Shown: positions 24,905 through 33,876, numbered from the stretch's first letter. The stretch is 42,908 nucleotides of DNA from Pseudomonas sp. Irchel s3f7 (GCF_900187615.1 NZ_FYDO01000012.1:117864-160771); one strand, 5' to 3'. The notes: generated by a model from the letters alone, not told the origin. A program made the numbers and translations.

Positions 24905-26386
24905 TTAGCGTGGGATGAAATTGTTACCCGGACGCGCATCTGCAATCGAGATCATGAGACTTTTCGTCTCCAGGAACTCGTCGACGGCTTCGATCCCCAT
25001 TTCGCGACCGATGCCTGAACGCTTCATGCCTCCAAACGGCATCATGTAGCTGTAGGTGCGGTAAGTGTTACCCCAGACGGTTCCAACCTCCAGTGCTTTG
25101 GACATCCTGAACAATCGTCCAGTATCGCGCGTCCAAACGCCTGCAGCCAATCCGTAAGGGATGTCGTTCGCGATCGAAATAGCTTCGGCTTCGTCTTCGA
25201 AGGCAATGACGGACAAGACTGGACCGAATACTTCTTCCTGGGCGATACGCATACCGTTTGAAACGCCGACAAATATTGTGGGCTCGACAAATTGGCCGCC
25301 CGTGAGGCCGGGTCCGGTTGCGGGCTTGCCACCCAGAATGCAATGCGCCCCTTCGCCCAGGGCGATCTCGATGTATTCCAGTACTTTTCGGTATTGTGGT
25401 GCGGTGGACATGGGACCCATTTGGGTGGCTGGATCCATGGGGTTACCGAGCCTCACGGACCGAGCGCTTTCGAGCAACCGCTCAGTGAAGGTTTCAAGAA
25501 TCGAACTCTGCACCAACAGGCGTGAGCCTGCCGTGCACATTTGACCTCCGCCACCGAAGATACCGGAAACCGCCCCGGCAACGGCCAGCTCCAGGTCAGC
25601 GTCTTCGAAGACAATATTAGGCGATTTACCGCCCAGCTCCAGGGCGACTCGTTTCATATGGCGAGCAGCAGTTTCGTATACCTTTGTCCCGGTCAGATCA
25701 GAGCCGGTGAAGGTGACCATCGCAACGTCCGGGTGCTCGACGAGGGGCGCGCCGATATCCGAACCAAGTCCGGTTACCACATTGAGGACGCCATCCGGCA
25801 ATCCGGCTTGCCTGGTCAGTTGGGCAAATTCGAGGGAGCTGATCGAGGAGTATTCGGAAGGTTTTACGACTGCAGCGCAACCGGCTGCCAACGCGGGGGC
25901 ACATTTGAGTGCCTGGAAGTTCAAGGGGGCGTTCCAAGCGGTCAACGCAAGCACCACCCCAACCGGTTCCCGGGTGGTCATTGCGACTATTCCCGTCTTC
26001 TCGATCGGCATCACGGAGCCCTGGATTTTGTCGGCGAGCCCCGCGTAGTAGTACCAGATATCCGCGACGCTTTTTATCGCCCCCCGCATCTCGGCGAACA
26101 GTTTGCCGTTGTCACGTACTTCGAGCTCCGCGAGCAGATCAATATGTTCTAGCGTGAGGTCGCCAATACGCCGCATGATCTTGCCACGTTCGGTTGCGCT
26201 CATGCGTGCCCATGGGCCCACTGTCATGGCGCGTTTGGCACATGCGACCGCAGCATCCGCGTCGGCAGCAGAACCCAGGGGAATTTTTGCCCACGGCTCG
26301 CCGCGATAAGGATCGACACTGTCCATCCATTGCATGCTCGTCGGATTTCGATAACTGCCGTCAATCCAATGCGCGTAAGTTTTCAC
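24905..26386 (-). CDS. Aldehyde dehydrogenase, GTG start (paralogue of 19833)
   Basis: This 493-residue ALDH is the sister of the gene at 19833, with the same length and the same Asn152, Glu250 and Cys284 (GGQMCTAGSR). The start is GTG at 26384-26386, with AGGAG 7 nt upstream; the preceding gene's TAG stop (26396-26398) lies within the TTAGGAGA ribosome-site sequence. It is therefore tightly coupled to the TtuB-like transporter. Differences between the sisters are scattered, with several in the first 60 residues and at 330-370. It ends the minus-strand operon MmgE/PrpD-SDR-transporter-ALDH. The substrate is unknown. Confidence 0.92.
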   Translation of the reverse strand: MKTYAHWIDGSYRNPTSMQWMDSVDPYRGEPWAKIPLGSAADADAAVACAKRAMTVGPWARMSATERGKIMRRIGDLTLEHIDLLAELEVRDNGKLFAEMRGAIKSVADIWYYYAGLADKIQGSVMPIEKTGIVAMTTREPVGVVLALTAWNAPLNFQALKCAPALAAGCAAVVKPSEYSSISSLEFAQLTRQAGLPDGVLNVVTGLGSDIGAPLVEHPDVAMVTFTGSDLTGTKVYETAARHMKRVALELGGKSPNIVFEDADLELAVAGAVSGIFGGGGQMCTAGSRLLVQSSILETFTERLLESARSVRLGNPMDPATQMGPMSTAPQYRKVLEYIEIALGEGAHCILGGKPATGPGLTGGQFVEPTIFVGVSNGMRIAQEEVFGPVLSVIAFEDEAEAISIANDIPYGLAAGVWTRDTGRLFRMSKALEVGTVWGNTYRTYSYMMPFGGMKRSGIGREMGIEAVDEFLETKSLMISIADARPGNNFIPR

Positions 26387-26395
26387 GAAAATCTC

Positions 26396-27700
26396 CTAAC
26401 TGAGTGACGTTTCAGGCTGTACGGCCGGGACATGATTCGTGCGCGTTCGGTTGATAAACAACACGATTGCCACGGCGCTCAAATTGATGCCCGCCAGGAT
26501 CAGCAGGCCCACGGTGAAATCACCGGTGCGGTCGCGGAAGAAACCCATGATGGCGGGACCCGTGAAGCCTCCTAAGTTGGCTATCGCATTAATGGCGGCG
26601 ATCGCGCCGGCAGCGAATTTCGTGGGGATCTGACTGAAGCACAACGACCAGAATGGCGAGATCGAAGCCCAACAGCCTATCGCTGCGCAGGAAAAAGCCG
26701 CCATCCGGGCAAGGGGATCGCTCAGCAACGCCGCCGCCGTTAAACCCAGCGTTGCGAGTACGATCGGGGCGGCGGTATGAAAACGACGTTCCAGCCTGGC
26801 ATCGGATCGTTTTCCCCACCAGATCATGGCGATTGCGGCCAGAGCATAAGGCACGGCAGAAATTAATCCGGTCTGCAGATCGCCAAGGCCAAATTCCTTG
26901 ATGATCCTGGGAAGGAAAAAGCTTACGCCATAGGCGCCTACGACGATCGCGAAGTTGGCCAGCCCCAGCAGCAGAACCCGTGCGCTGGTCAATGCACGAA
27001 ACAGGCTGTCATGGGGCAAAGGAGGGCAGGCGTCGGCATCCTCGGCCAGACGTGCAGCCAACGCTTGTTTCTCTTGAGGAGATAGCCAGGTTGCGTCGTG
27101 GGGGCGATCGGTCAAATACCGAAGAACGACGAACGAAAGAACAATCGCCGGCAGCGCCTCGAGAAAGAACATCCAGCGCCAGCCTGGAATGCCGAGGGTT
27201 CCGTCGAGCTCCAGAAGCACACCGGAGACCGGCCCCCCGAGTGATAGCGATATTGGAGCTGCGCACAGAAACGTTCCCATAACCCGGGCGCGATAACGGG
27301 CGGGGAACCAGAGTGTCACGAAGTAAGTGATTCCTGGGAAAAATCCTGCCTCTGCTGCGCCTAATAACAGGCGCAGAGCATAGAACTCCGTATCTGTGGT
27401 AACGAAGGCCATGGCCCCGGACATCAGGCCCCAGGTAAATAATATTCTCGCTATCCAACGTCGTGCACCATAGCGGGCCAGCATCAGATTGGAGGGGATC
27501 TCGAATAAAAAATAAGTCAGGAAAAACAGCCCGGCACCCAGCCCAAACGCGGCAGCGGTGAGGCCGATGTCTTTGCTCATGTGAAGTGCGGCGAATCCTA
27601 CGTTTGCGCGATCCAGATAAGCGACGAAATAGCAGACAATCATTAACGGCATCAGTCGCCGAAATGCCTTTTTTGCCGCGGTGTCATCGGCAGTTGTCAT
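26396..27700 (-). CDS. TtuB-like ACS-family MFS transporter
   Basis: This is a 434-residue MFS protein of the anion:cation symporter family. The start MPLMIVCYFVAYLDRANVGFAALHMSKDIGL, then LFFLTYFLFEIPSNLMLARYGARRWIARI and RLLLGAAEAGFFPGITYFVTLWFPARYRAR, are the classic family motifs and closely resemble tartrate transporter TtuB. Twelve membrane segments fit. AAGGGAGAACACC precedes the ATG. It probably imports a small organic acid; tartrate would suit the dehydrogenase at 5479, but that gene is far away and separately transcribed. The gene lies 173 nt downstream of the SDR gene, across a long hairpin. Confidence 0.88.
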   Translation of the reverse strand: MTTADDTAAKKAFRRLMPLMIVCYFVAYLDRANVGFAALHMSKDIGLTAAAFGLGAGLFFLTYFLFEIPSNLMLARYGARRWIARILFTWGLMSGAMAFVTTDTEFYALRLLLGAAEAGFFPGITYFVTLWFPARYRARVMGTFLCAAPISLSLGGPVSGVLLELDGTLGIPGWRWMFFLEALPAIVLSFVVLRYLTDRPHDATWLSPQEKQALAARLAEDADACPPLPHDSLFRALTSARVLLLGLANFAIVVGAYGVSFFLPRIIKEFGLGDLQTGLISAVPYALAAIAMIWWGKRSDARLERRFHTAAPIVLATLGLTAAALLSDPLARMAAFSCAAIGCWASISPFWSLCFSQIPTKFAAGAIAAINAIANLGGFTGPAIMGFFRDRTGDFTVGLLILAGINLSAVAIVLFINRTRTNHVPAVQPETSLS

Positions 27701-27799
27701 GGTGTTCTCCCTTATTATTCAGCGTTGTTCTGCGCAGCGCCTGGATTGCTTAGGTCTTCTAAGGCTCTTTTTGGGGCCGCGATTCGCATGCGTATTGTT

Positions 27800-27873
27800 C
27801 GCCGGGCTGACGGCACTCTCCCTGCGTTTCTGATAGATAAACGCCATCGGGAGGTGCCGGTTTTAGCCCGGCG
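27800..27873 (-). other. Long four-part hairpin between SDR and transporter genes
   Basis: Starting directly beside the SDR stop codon, four nested perfect stems are interrupted by small internal loops: CGCCGGGCT (27800-27808) with AGCCCGGCG (27865-27873), CGGCAC (27811-27816) with GTGCCG (27854-27859), CTCCC (27818-27822) with GGGAG (27849-27853), and CGTTT (27825-27829) with AAACG (27839-27843). That gives 25 paired bases around a 9-nt loop. It has no T tail. It may act as attenuator, mRNA stabiliser or processing site, or be a degenerate palindromic repeat element. Confidence 0.75.
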
Positions 27874-28638
27874 TTACACCGGCGGAATGCAGGCGGTCTG
27901 GCCTCCGTCGACGCTGACCACCGCTCCAGTCATGAAGCTTGCGTCATCGGTCAGCAGGAACGCGGCGACTGCTGCGATCTCTTCTGGTTCGCCTTCGCGA
28001 CCGATCGCGTGCGCTGCTCGAATGCGCTTGGTCTTCTCGGGGTCTTCGAACATATAGGCGGTGAACGGAGTGCGGATCATCCCAGGTGCAATGGCATTCA
28101 CGCGGATTCCGAAGGCTCCGAGTTCCGCGCCCATGGTGCGAGTGATGCCGGAAACGCCAAACTTCGACGCGACATAGGGCAAACGATTCGGAACGCCGAG
28201 GATGCCGGCACCTGAGGAAATGTTGACGATCGCGCGCGGGCTCTTGTCGTCTCGGACCGCGCGTGCGAAGGCTTGGCACATCAAGAACGTGCCATCCAGA
28301 TTCACCGCCATCACTCTCTTCCAGTTTTCCAGATCGCAGTCGAGAACGTTGCCGACACCTTTGATCCCGGCACAATTGATCAGCCCATGCAGGTTGCCCA
28401 ACTTGTTTTGAGCTTCAGCGACAAATGTTTTCGCCTGCTCGGGATCAGATACATCGAGTGCTGCTGCGTAAACCCGCTCGGGTTCATCGAACCGAGCCGC
28501 TATATCGTTGATTCGAGCCTGATCGATGTCCGCGATTGCGACGCTTGCACCTTCGTCGTACAAGCGTTGCACGCAAGCCGCGCCAATCCCGCTGGCTGCG
28601 CCCGTTATCAGAACTGCTCTGCCTTCGAACCGTTTCAT
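27874..28638 (-). CDS. SDR-family NAD(P)-dependent oxidoreductase
   Basis: This is a 254-residue classical short-chain dehydrogenase. TGAASGIG is at residues 12-19, NCAG at 88-91 (usually NNAG), Ser141/142 in NISSGAG, and Tyr155/Lys159 in YVASK. The end MTGAVVSVDGGQTACIPPV is close to that of the SDR at 6927 (GGQTAGI), suggesting a related role. AGAGGTG precedes the ATG. It is the second gene of the minus-strand operon, 91 nt after MmgE/PrpD. The substrate is probably a secondary alcohol or ketone of the same pathway. Confidence 0.9.
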   Translation of the reverse strand: MKRFEGRAVLITGAASGIGAACVQRLYDEGASVAIADIDQARINDIAARFDEPERVYAAALDVSDPEQAKTFVAEAQNKLGNLHGLINCAGIKGVGNVLDCDLENWKRVMAVNLDGTFLMCQAFARAVRDDKSPRAIVNISSGAGILGVPNRLPYVASKFGVSGITRTMGAELGAFGIRVNAIAPGMIRTPFTAYMFEDPEKTKRIRAAHAIGREGEPEEIAAVAAFLLTDDASFMTGAVVSVDGGQTACIPPV

Positions 28639-28729
28639 GAATGCACCTCTTATTGTTGGATGAGTGACTAGATTTCAACGTTGGGAAAAGCAGTCGAACG
28701 TCCGGCTGCCGAGGAGGAAGCCTTTGCGG

Positions 28730-30109
28730 TTAGCTCAGTGCGTTCAGCAATTTGGCGCAGTCGTCCAAAGACTCCAGATTTCGCGCCATCTGCACAGCCG
28801 CATCGATGGCATCCGGTGCCACAGGATGTGCAGCGACCGAAGCGCAGTCCCGGAATTTTGAAATCAGTCGATCCCAGGACAATGGCGTTTCCGGGCTGCC
28901 CGGGACGTTGTCGCCCTTGCGTTGCAGCCGTCGGCCGTCGCGCATGAGGATTTCCAGGCGGCCATCGGGGATCGTCACTTTCCAGTCCAGATCACTGTCC
29001 TCAATCGGAACGATTTTTTGCGCTAAAGCGAGCACTTCCGGATCGGCCAAGGCTGCCGAATTGAAATCGCTGATTCGGATTTCCCCGCGTGCCAGGGCCA
29101 AGGCAACGCAGTAAGGAAGACTGAATTTCGCATCCACGAGAGTTTTCGGGGCGCGGCGCACGTCGAGGGGAGTGCACATGCGCATATGGAAGTCGCCCAC
29201 GTAGGCGTAGATCTGCTCGATCTCGCTGGCCTTGAGGGAATGTTCACGCATCATTTCAATCGCTGCGTGAATATAGGTATGCACGTTGCCGACCGCAGGC
29301 CAGGCTTTGTAGATCATCGAAGCGCCAAAAAATGTCTTGCCCAGTCCTTCAACCATTTTGGCGCGATCATATTCGCCGCCGAAGTAGACGTTGAAAATGC
29401 CGGCCTTGCCTTCGAACAGATCGTTGATTCCAGTTATCCCTCGCTCCGCCATCAGCGCTGCAAGCACTGCGCCTTGGGCTGTGAACCCTGCGTACATGCC
29501 GCGCAGATCACTGCCGATACCGAAGATGACTTCCATTGTCCCGGCAGACTGCATGCTCGCAATGCCGAGGGCATGAGCAAGTTGTTTTGCATTCAGTCCC
29601 AGAATCTGGCCCGCAGCTGCGGCGGCGGAAAACACTCCGAGGACAGAGGAGAGGTTCCAATCCTGCTTCCAGCGCACGTTGCATCGCAGCCGGACGAAAA
29701 GGTCCTCGCCCAGGGCTACCGCAGTGATCAGGTCCATGCCGCTGACACCGCCCTTGTGCTGTGCGATGGCGAGGACGGCAGGTACCACGGAACTGTCAGG
29801 GTGCGCACCCCATGGGGTCTGGTTGTCGTAATCCAAGCAGTGGGCCATTACCCCGTTGGCGAAGGCGGCCATCGGGGCAGGAACTTTGCTGTTGAATCCC
29901 AGGACGGAGCAGTCTGGACGTCCGCCGCCGTTCAGCACGATATCGGCTACGCCTTGGACTGCAGGCTCCATTCCGCTGCCGGCAAGGATGACGCCCAAGG
30001 TGTCCAGAATGGATTTTTTGGCCGCCTCAATGGCTTCAGCAGGTAGATTTTCATAGCGGGTATTAGCGACATGACGCGCAATTTCATGGCTTAAATCGAT
30101 CGTTGACAT
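28730..30109 (-). CDS. MmgE/PrpD-family protein, second of two
   Basis: This 459-residue member of the MmgE/PrpD family has EAAKKSILDTLGVILAGSGMEP, FANGVMAHCLDYDNQTPWGAHPDSS, QDWNLSSVLGVFSAAAAAGQ, YKAWPAVGNVHTYIHAAIEM and DAKFSLPYCVALA. It is roughly half identical to the protein at 16595; both carry LDYD[DN]QTPWG and PLDVR[KR]AP, so they form one subgroup and may act on related compounds or on two isomers. The ATG at 30109 is chosen to match the relative; an upstream start at 30223 would add an unrelated leader. No strong ribosome site is visible. It is the first gene of its operon and divergent from the LysR gene at 30278. Confidence 0.87.
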   Translation of the reverse strand: MSTIDLSHEIARHVANTRYENLPAEAIEAAKKSILDTLGVILAGSGMEPAVQGVADIVLNGGGRPDCSVLGFNSKVPAPMAAFANGVMAHCLDYDNQTPWGAHPDSSVVPAVLAIAQHKGGVSGMDLITAVALGEDLFVRLRCNVRWKQDWNLSSVLGVFSAAAAAGQILGLNAKQLAHALGIASMQSAGTMEVIFGIGSDLRGMYAGFTAQGAVLAALMAERGITGINDLFEGKAGIFNVYFGGEYDRAKMVEGLGKTFFGASMIYKAWPAVGNVHTYIHAAIEMMREHSLKASEIEQIYAYVGDFHMRMCTPLDVRRAPKTLVDAKFSLPYCVALALARGEIRISDFNSAALADPEVLALAQKIVPIEDSDLDWKVTIPDGRLEILMRDGRRLQRKGDNVPGSPETPLSWDRLISKFRDCASVAAHPVAPDAIDAAVQMARNLESLDDCAKLLNALS

Positions 30110-30277
30110 AGTGGCGCTTTCACTCGGGGAAATTGTTATTGGGACCTTCCTTGAGCACCTGTGCAGCCCGTCCGTGGGCTTAGTGAGCGCCTTCAATCTG
30201 CCGGTGAGACTTACAATCAACAAGCAATGAATTACGGACTATCATTAAGCAAAACTGGATAATCAAAGGGCCGCCCG
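30110..30277. promoter_or_regulatory. Divergent MmgE/PrpD - LysR control region
   Basis: This 168-bp spacer lies between divergent starts. The part nearest the LysR gene is AT-rich and contains TATC-N11-GATA at about 30239-30258, of the general kind LysR proteins bind. The 19-bp operator motif seen elsewhere is absent. I infer that the LysR protein controls this operon. Confidence 0.45.
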
Positions 30278-31216
30278 ATGCCGCATCCACGTTTCACCCC
30301 GCGTCAGCTGGCTGCGTTCGTTGCTGTGGCGCAGGCAAGAAGTTTTCGCAAAGCTGGTGAGCAACTGAGTCTTTCAAGTTCTGCGGTCAGCCAGTTGGTA
30401 GGTGATCTGGAGTTGGCTCTAGAGCTTCGTTTATTTGATCGAACGACGCGCAGCGTCGTCCTTTCCCCGGCAGGTAGGGAGTTTCTTCCTTCAGCCACGA
30501 GCGTTCTCAAACACATGCAATTGGCACAGAACGCCGCTGACGACATCTGCAACAGGGCTTCAGGTGTCGTTCGGATTGCAGCTCCACTGATCATGGCCAG
30601 TTCGGTGCTTCCAGCGTTGATCAAGGAGTACACCCGGACGCGGCCTAAGCTTGTAATTCGTATACGCGACGCACCCGTGGATGGCCTGGTAGATAGGGTG
30701 AGCAATGCAGACGCCGATTTTGCTATCGGCGCAGATCAGCCGGTGGGAGATGACATTGTGCGCAAGGATCTTTTCAAGAGTCCCTGGGTGCTGTGGTGCT
30801 CGGCAAGCCATCCGCTCGCGGGATATCAAAGCATTCCGTGGAGCCAGTTAAGGCATCAACCGCTTGTTGTCGCGGGTCGCGACTATGAACGCACCGTCGC
30901 GCTCACTCACGGGGGACAGTTCGAGCAAGGACGAATCATCCCCGTGGACATTGTTGAGAATGTCAGTACGGCGTTGGGGATTGCAGCACAGGGCATGGCA
31001 GCCACACTGGGCCCGGCATACGTGGGATTACTGGCCCGACTACTCGGGTTGACGATGCGGCCGATTGTTCAGCCGGAAGTCACCAGGCAGGTGTGTATTT
31101 ACCATTCAAGCACACGTGCGATGTCTCCGGCAGCACAAGGTTTCTGTGAGTTTTTGGAGGAGCAGCTCAAAGGCAACGACGAGCTGGGGGTAGGAGGCGT
31201 TTGGCGATTGAGGTGA
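30278..31216 (+). CDS. LysR-family transcriptional regulator
   Basis: The protein is 312 residues. The N-terminal helix-turn-helix is clear (FTPRQLAAFVAVAQARSFRKAGEQLSLSSSAVSQLVGDLELALELRLFDRTTRSVVLSPAGREFLP), followed by the effector domain with VVRIAAPLIMASSVLPALIKEYTR. AAAGGG precedes the ATG. It is divergent from the MmgE/PrpD-SDR-transporter-ALDH operon and is its likely regulator. The effector is unknown. Confidence 0.92.
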   Translation: MPHPRFTPRQLAAFVAVAQARSFRKAGEQLSLSSSAVSQLVGDLELALELRLFDRTTRSVVLSPAGREFLPSATSVLKHMQLAQNAADDICNRASGVVRIAAPLIMASSVLPALIKEYTRTRPKLVIRIRDAPVDGLVDRVSNADADFAIGADQPVGDDIVRKDLFKSPWVLWCSASHPLAGYQSIPWSQLRHQPLVVAGRDYERTVALTHGGQFEQGRIIPVDIVENVSTALGIAAQGMAATLGPAYVGLLARLLGLTMRPIVQPEVTRQVCIYHSSTRAMSPAAQGFCEFLEEQLKGNDELGVGGVWRLR

Positions 31217-31303
31217 CGCGTTTTCGAGGCGAACATGAGCCTTCGCGCATCACGAATTGGCAGGGTTGATATGTGGTCAGCAAAATAGCCGTCGTAGGGC
31301 TTC

Positions 31304-31328
31304 GGGCGCATAACGCGCCCGCGCTTTT
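31304..31328. terminator. Terminator between convergent LysR and GabD-like genes
   Basis: GGGCGC (31304-31309) pairs with GCGCCC (31315-31320) around a 5-nt loop and is followed by GCGCTTTT on the plus strand. It suits termination of the LysR transcript and may also act on the opposite strand. Confidence 0.65.
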
Positions 31329-31351
31329 AGAGAATGGCGAGGCCTATTGGC

Positions 31352-32824
31352 TTACAGGCCGCCCAGCGCCATGTATTTAATTTCGAGGTATTCCTCGATA
31401 CCGTTATGGCCGCCTTCCCGACCCAGGCCGCTTTCCTTGACACCACCAAAAGGTACTTCAGGGGTGGAGATCAAGCCTTCGTTGATACCGACGATGCCGT
31501 ACTCCAAAGCTTCCGCCACACGGAAAACGCGGCCCAGGTCTCGGGCGTAAAAGTAGCTCGCCAGGCCAAACGGTGTGTCGTTTGCTAGATCGATCGCTTC
31601 TTTTTCAGTCGAGAAGCGGAACAGCGGGGCGACCGGGCCAAAGGTCTCATCGCGGAAGATCAACGCATCTTTCGGCACATTGGCCAGCACAGTAGGTTGG
31701 AAGAAGTTGCCACCCCTTGCGTGTCGGGCACCACCAGTGATGACCGATGCACCTTTGGCCAGGGCATCGTTGATGTGCTGTTCGACCTTGAGCACTGATG
31801 CCTGGTTGATCAGCGGTCCTTGGGTGGCTCCCTCTTCCATGCCATCCGCCACGAACAAGGCTTCCACGGCGACTTTCAATTTTTCGGTGAAGGCATCGTA
31901 GACGCCATCCTGAACCAGAATGCGGTTCGCACATACACAGGTTTGGCCGGTGTTACGGAACTTGGACGCCATGACGCCTTTGACCGCCTCATCCAGGTTC
32001 GCATCGTCGAAAACGATGAAAGGCGCATTGCCCCCGAGCTCCATGGATGTTTTCTTGATGGTCTTGGCGCATTGCTCCAGCAGCACACGGCCCACTTCGG
32101 TCGATCCGGTGAAAGACAGCTTGCGTACGATCGGGTTGCCGGTCAGTTCGCCACCGGTCGCACCTGAAGGGCCGGTGATGACATTACAAACGCCTTTGGG
32201 CATGCCGGCGCGCTCGGCGAGCACTGCAATGGCAAGGGCAGAAAAAGGCGTCTGCGAGGCGGGGCGAATAATCCCGGTGCAGCCTGCCGACCAGCCGGGG
32301 CCAGCTTTACGGGTGATCATCGCTGACGGGAAATTCCATGGTGTGATCGCAGCGAAAACCCCGATCGGCTCTTTGGTGATCAAGACACGCCGGCCCGGCA
32401 CGTGCCCAGGCATGGTTTCGCCATACACGCGGCGCCCTTGCTCGGCAAACCACTCCAGGAAACCAGCCGAATATTCGATCTCTCCCTTGGCTTCCGCCCA
32501 GGGTTTGCCTTGCTCGGCCGTCATGATGGTAGCCAGGTCGTCTTTGTGGATCAGCATCAGTTCGCCGATTCGACGAATGATTGCGCCACGAGCCTTGGCA
32601 GTCATGGCGCGCCAGGCCGGGAGCGCTGCTCCGGCGGCCTCGATTGCCCGGCGGGTTTCTTCCGCGCCCATGGATGGGACAGTGCCTACGAGCTCACCTG
32701 TCGAAGGATTGCGTACCTCAATCACGGCACCGCTATCGGCGGACACCCACTGACCGTTGATGTAGTTCTGGTTTCTCAGCAGCTCAGGGTCGTTGAGGGT
32801 GATCTTATTGTTTGCATTAGACAT
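31352..32824 (-). CDS. gabD: Succinate-semialdehyde dehydrogenase-like ALDH (GabD type)
   Basis: The 490-residue enzyme closely resembles GabD, which oxidises succinic semialdehyde to succinate with NADP. Asn164 (TPWNFP), Glu262 (MELGGNAPF) and Cys296 (FRNTGQTCVCANR) are intact, and the C-terminal block EVPFGGVKESGLGREGGHNGIEEYLE is typical. Residues 177-187 depart from the family: GWSAGCTGIIRPASQ replaces the usual ALAAGCTMVLKPASQ, so the cofactor-contact Lys is Arg187. This may alter cofactor use or reflect decay. The gene follows the cupin gene by 91 nt on the minus strand and probably shares its promoter. Succinic semialdehyde could come from the aldolase at 36700, but a glutarate-semialdehyde role (DavD-like) is also possible. 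Confidence 0.85.
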   Translation of the reverse strand: MSNANNKITLNDPELLRNQNYINGQWVSADSGAVIEVRNPSTGELVGTVPSMGAEETRRAIEAAGAALPAWRAMTAKARGAIIRRIGELMLIHKDDLATIMTAEQGKPWAEAKGEIEYSAGFLEWFAEQGRRVYGETMPGHVPGRRVLITKEPIGVFAAITPWNFPSAMITRKAGPGWSAGCTGIIRPASQTPFSALAIAVLAERAGMPKGVCNVITGPSGATGGELTGNPIVRKLSFTGSTEVGRVLLEQCAKTIKKTSMELGGNAPFIVFDDANLDEAVKGVMASKFRNTGQTCVCANRILVQDGVYDAFTEKLKVAVEALFVADGMEEGATQGPLINQASVLKVEQHINDALAKGASVITGGARHARGGNFFQPTVLANVPKDALIFRDETFGPVAPLFRFSTEKEAIDLANDTPFGLASYFYARDLGRVFRVAEALEYGIVGINEGLISTPEVPFGGVKESGLGREGGHNGIEEYLEIKYMALGGL

Positions 32825-32915
32825 TGGAGTATCCCTTGAATAATTATTTGCAGTCCTATCCGACCGCAGCGCTGTTTACGAGCTGCTCACAGCACAAGCC
32901 GCGCGGCTATCGTCT

Positions 32916-33755
32916 TTAGAATTGCGGGAAGACCACACAAAGCAGCTCGGTTGGTTCGAGCGCGCGCATGGCGACGGGACCTTCGTTTGCCAGCAATTCA
33001 AAGCCGGTCTCAGGGCCATATTCATCATTGCCAACGGCGAGTCGGCCTTTTGTGAGATAGAGAACCTGGAGGGAAGGGTGCTGGCCGGCCCCGAACACAG
33101 CGTTTGCGTCCAGTCGAACAAAACCGATGCGCATGTTTCGTTCGGTAAAGGTGCCGAGCCACTTGACCGAGACACCTTCCGAACCTTCTGGCAGCCAGTC
33201 AAAGGCATCGGGGTTCATTGCGATCACATCGGTATAGCGAGGCTCGGCGAACTGCAATTTGCGCCCGGTCGCATGTTCGAAGCAGGCATCGGAGCCGTCC
33301 ATGCTTTGCTCGTTGCCGTTCTCATCCTTCCAGTAGTAAAGGCCTTTCCTGAACTCGCCTTTCTCGTTGAGGATCGCATTTGTCGCTTCACGCTGGGCGA
33401 CGCTCAGGTAGCCGAAGCCGCTGGCGCCGCCGAGTTGCAGCACGAGCGTCTCAAGCCCCTCGGAACGATCTTGAGGACCGTAGGGAACGCTTTCCGGGAA
33501 GTAACCCACCCAGCCTTGTTTGAGAAACTGGTTCTCGCCGTAAGGCAGGACGCCTTTGATGACGTAGCGGATCTGATCGAAATTATGACGATGGCGTGGC
33601 GTTCTCCAGCCCCCGGAGCCAGCCCGACCCATGTTCAAGTCGTAGTTGTTGGGTGAACCGTCTTCGCCAAACAGCAGATGCTTTTGCGCGAGCTTGCCTT
33701 CACGCATGGTTCCAACCATTTCACTGTTCGTGTCTGCAGCCTTGCCTACTCGCAT
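32916..33755 (-). CDS. Cupin-fold protein of unknown function
   Basis: This 279-residue protein with no signal peptide has a cupin-type metal site in its first half: GGWRTPRHRHNFDQIRYVIKG (His55, His57, Gln61) followed by the strand-turn GWVGYFPESVPYGPQ. A second cupin-like half (FGAGQHPSLQVLYLTKGRLAVGNDEYGPETGFELLANEGP) lacks the HxH pair. It is thus a bicupin in which only one site looks able to bind metal. Similar proteins are annotated as hypothetical or as dioxygenase- or isomerase-like. AGGAATG lies upstream of the ATG. It heads a two-gene operon with the GabD-like gene under an operator-bearing promoter, so a catabolic enzyme role is likely; the reaction is unknown. Confidence 0.75.
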   Translation of the reverse strand: MRVGKAADTNSEMVGTMREGKLAQKHLLFGEDGSPNNYDLNMGRAGSGGWRTPRHRHNFDQIRYVIKGVLPYGENQFLKQGWVGYFPESVPYGPQDRSEGLETLVLQLGGASGFGYLSVAQREATNAILNEKGEFRKGLYYWKDENGNEQSMDGSDACFEHATGRKLQFAEPRYTDVIAMNPDAFDWLPEGSEGVSVKWLGTFTERNMRIGFVRLDANAVFGAGQHPSLQVLYLTKGRLAVGNDEYGPETGFELLANEGPVAMRALEPTELLCVVFPQF

Positions 33756-33876
33756 TTTTCATTCCTCGTTTAACTGAATGTTGGTCGTGGCTGGATTATT
33801 CAATCCTGTCAGCGGGATGTTTTTCGGCGCCCGTGTAGTGATGGGAACCCCAAGATCGATTTGTGATCACGGATTA

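Noticed and set aside
29186..30046. 286-residue frame opposite the MmgE/PrpD gene, and similar frames at 10892-11659, 5566-6201 and 31920-32753
   Set aside because: Antisense frames kept open by high GC at codon position three of well-supported genes.
19833..33755. Trigonelline-type pathway, suggested by TgnC-like ALDHs plus a GabD-like enzyme
   Set aside because: The ring-opening oxygenase genes (TgnA/TgnB type) and the matching hydrolase are absent.
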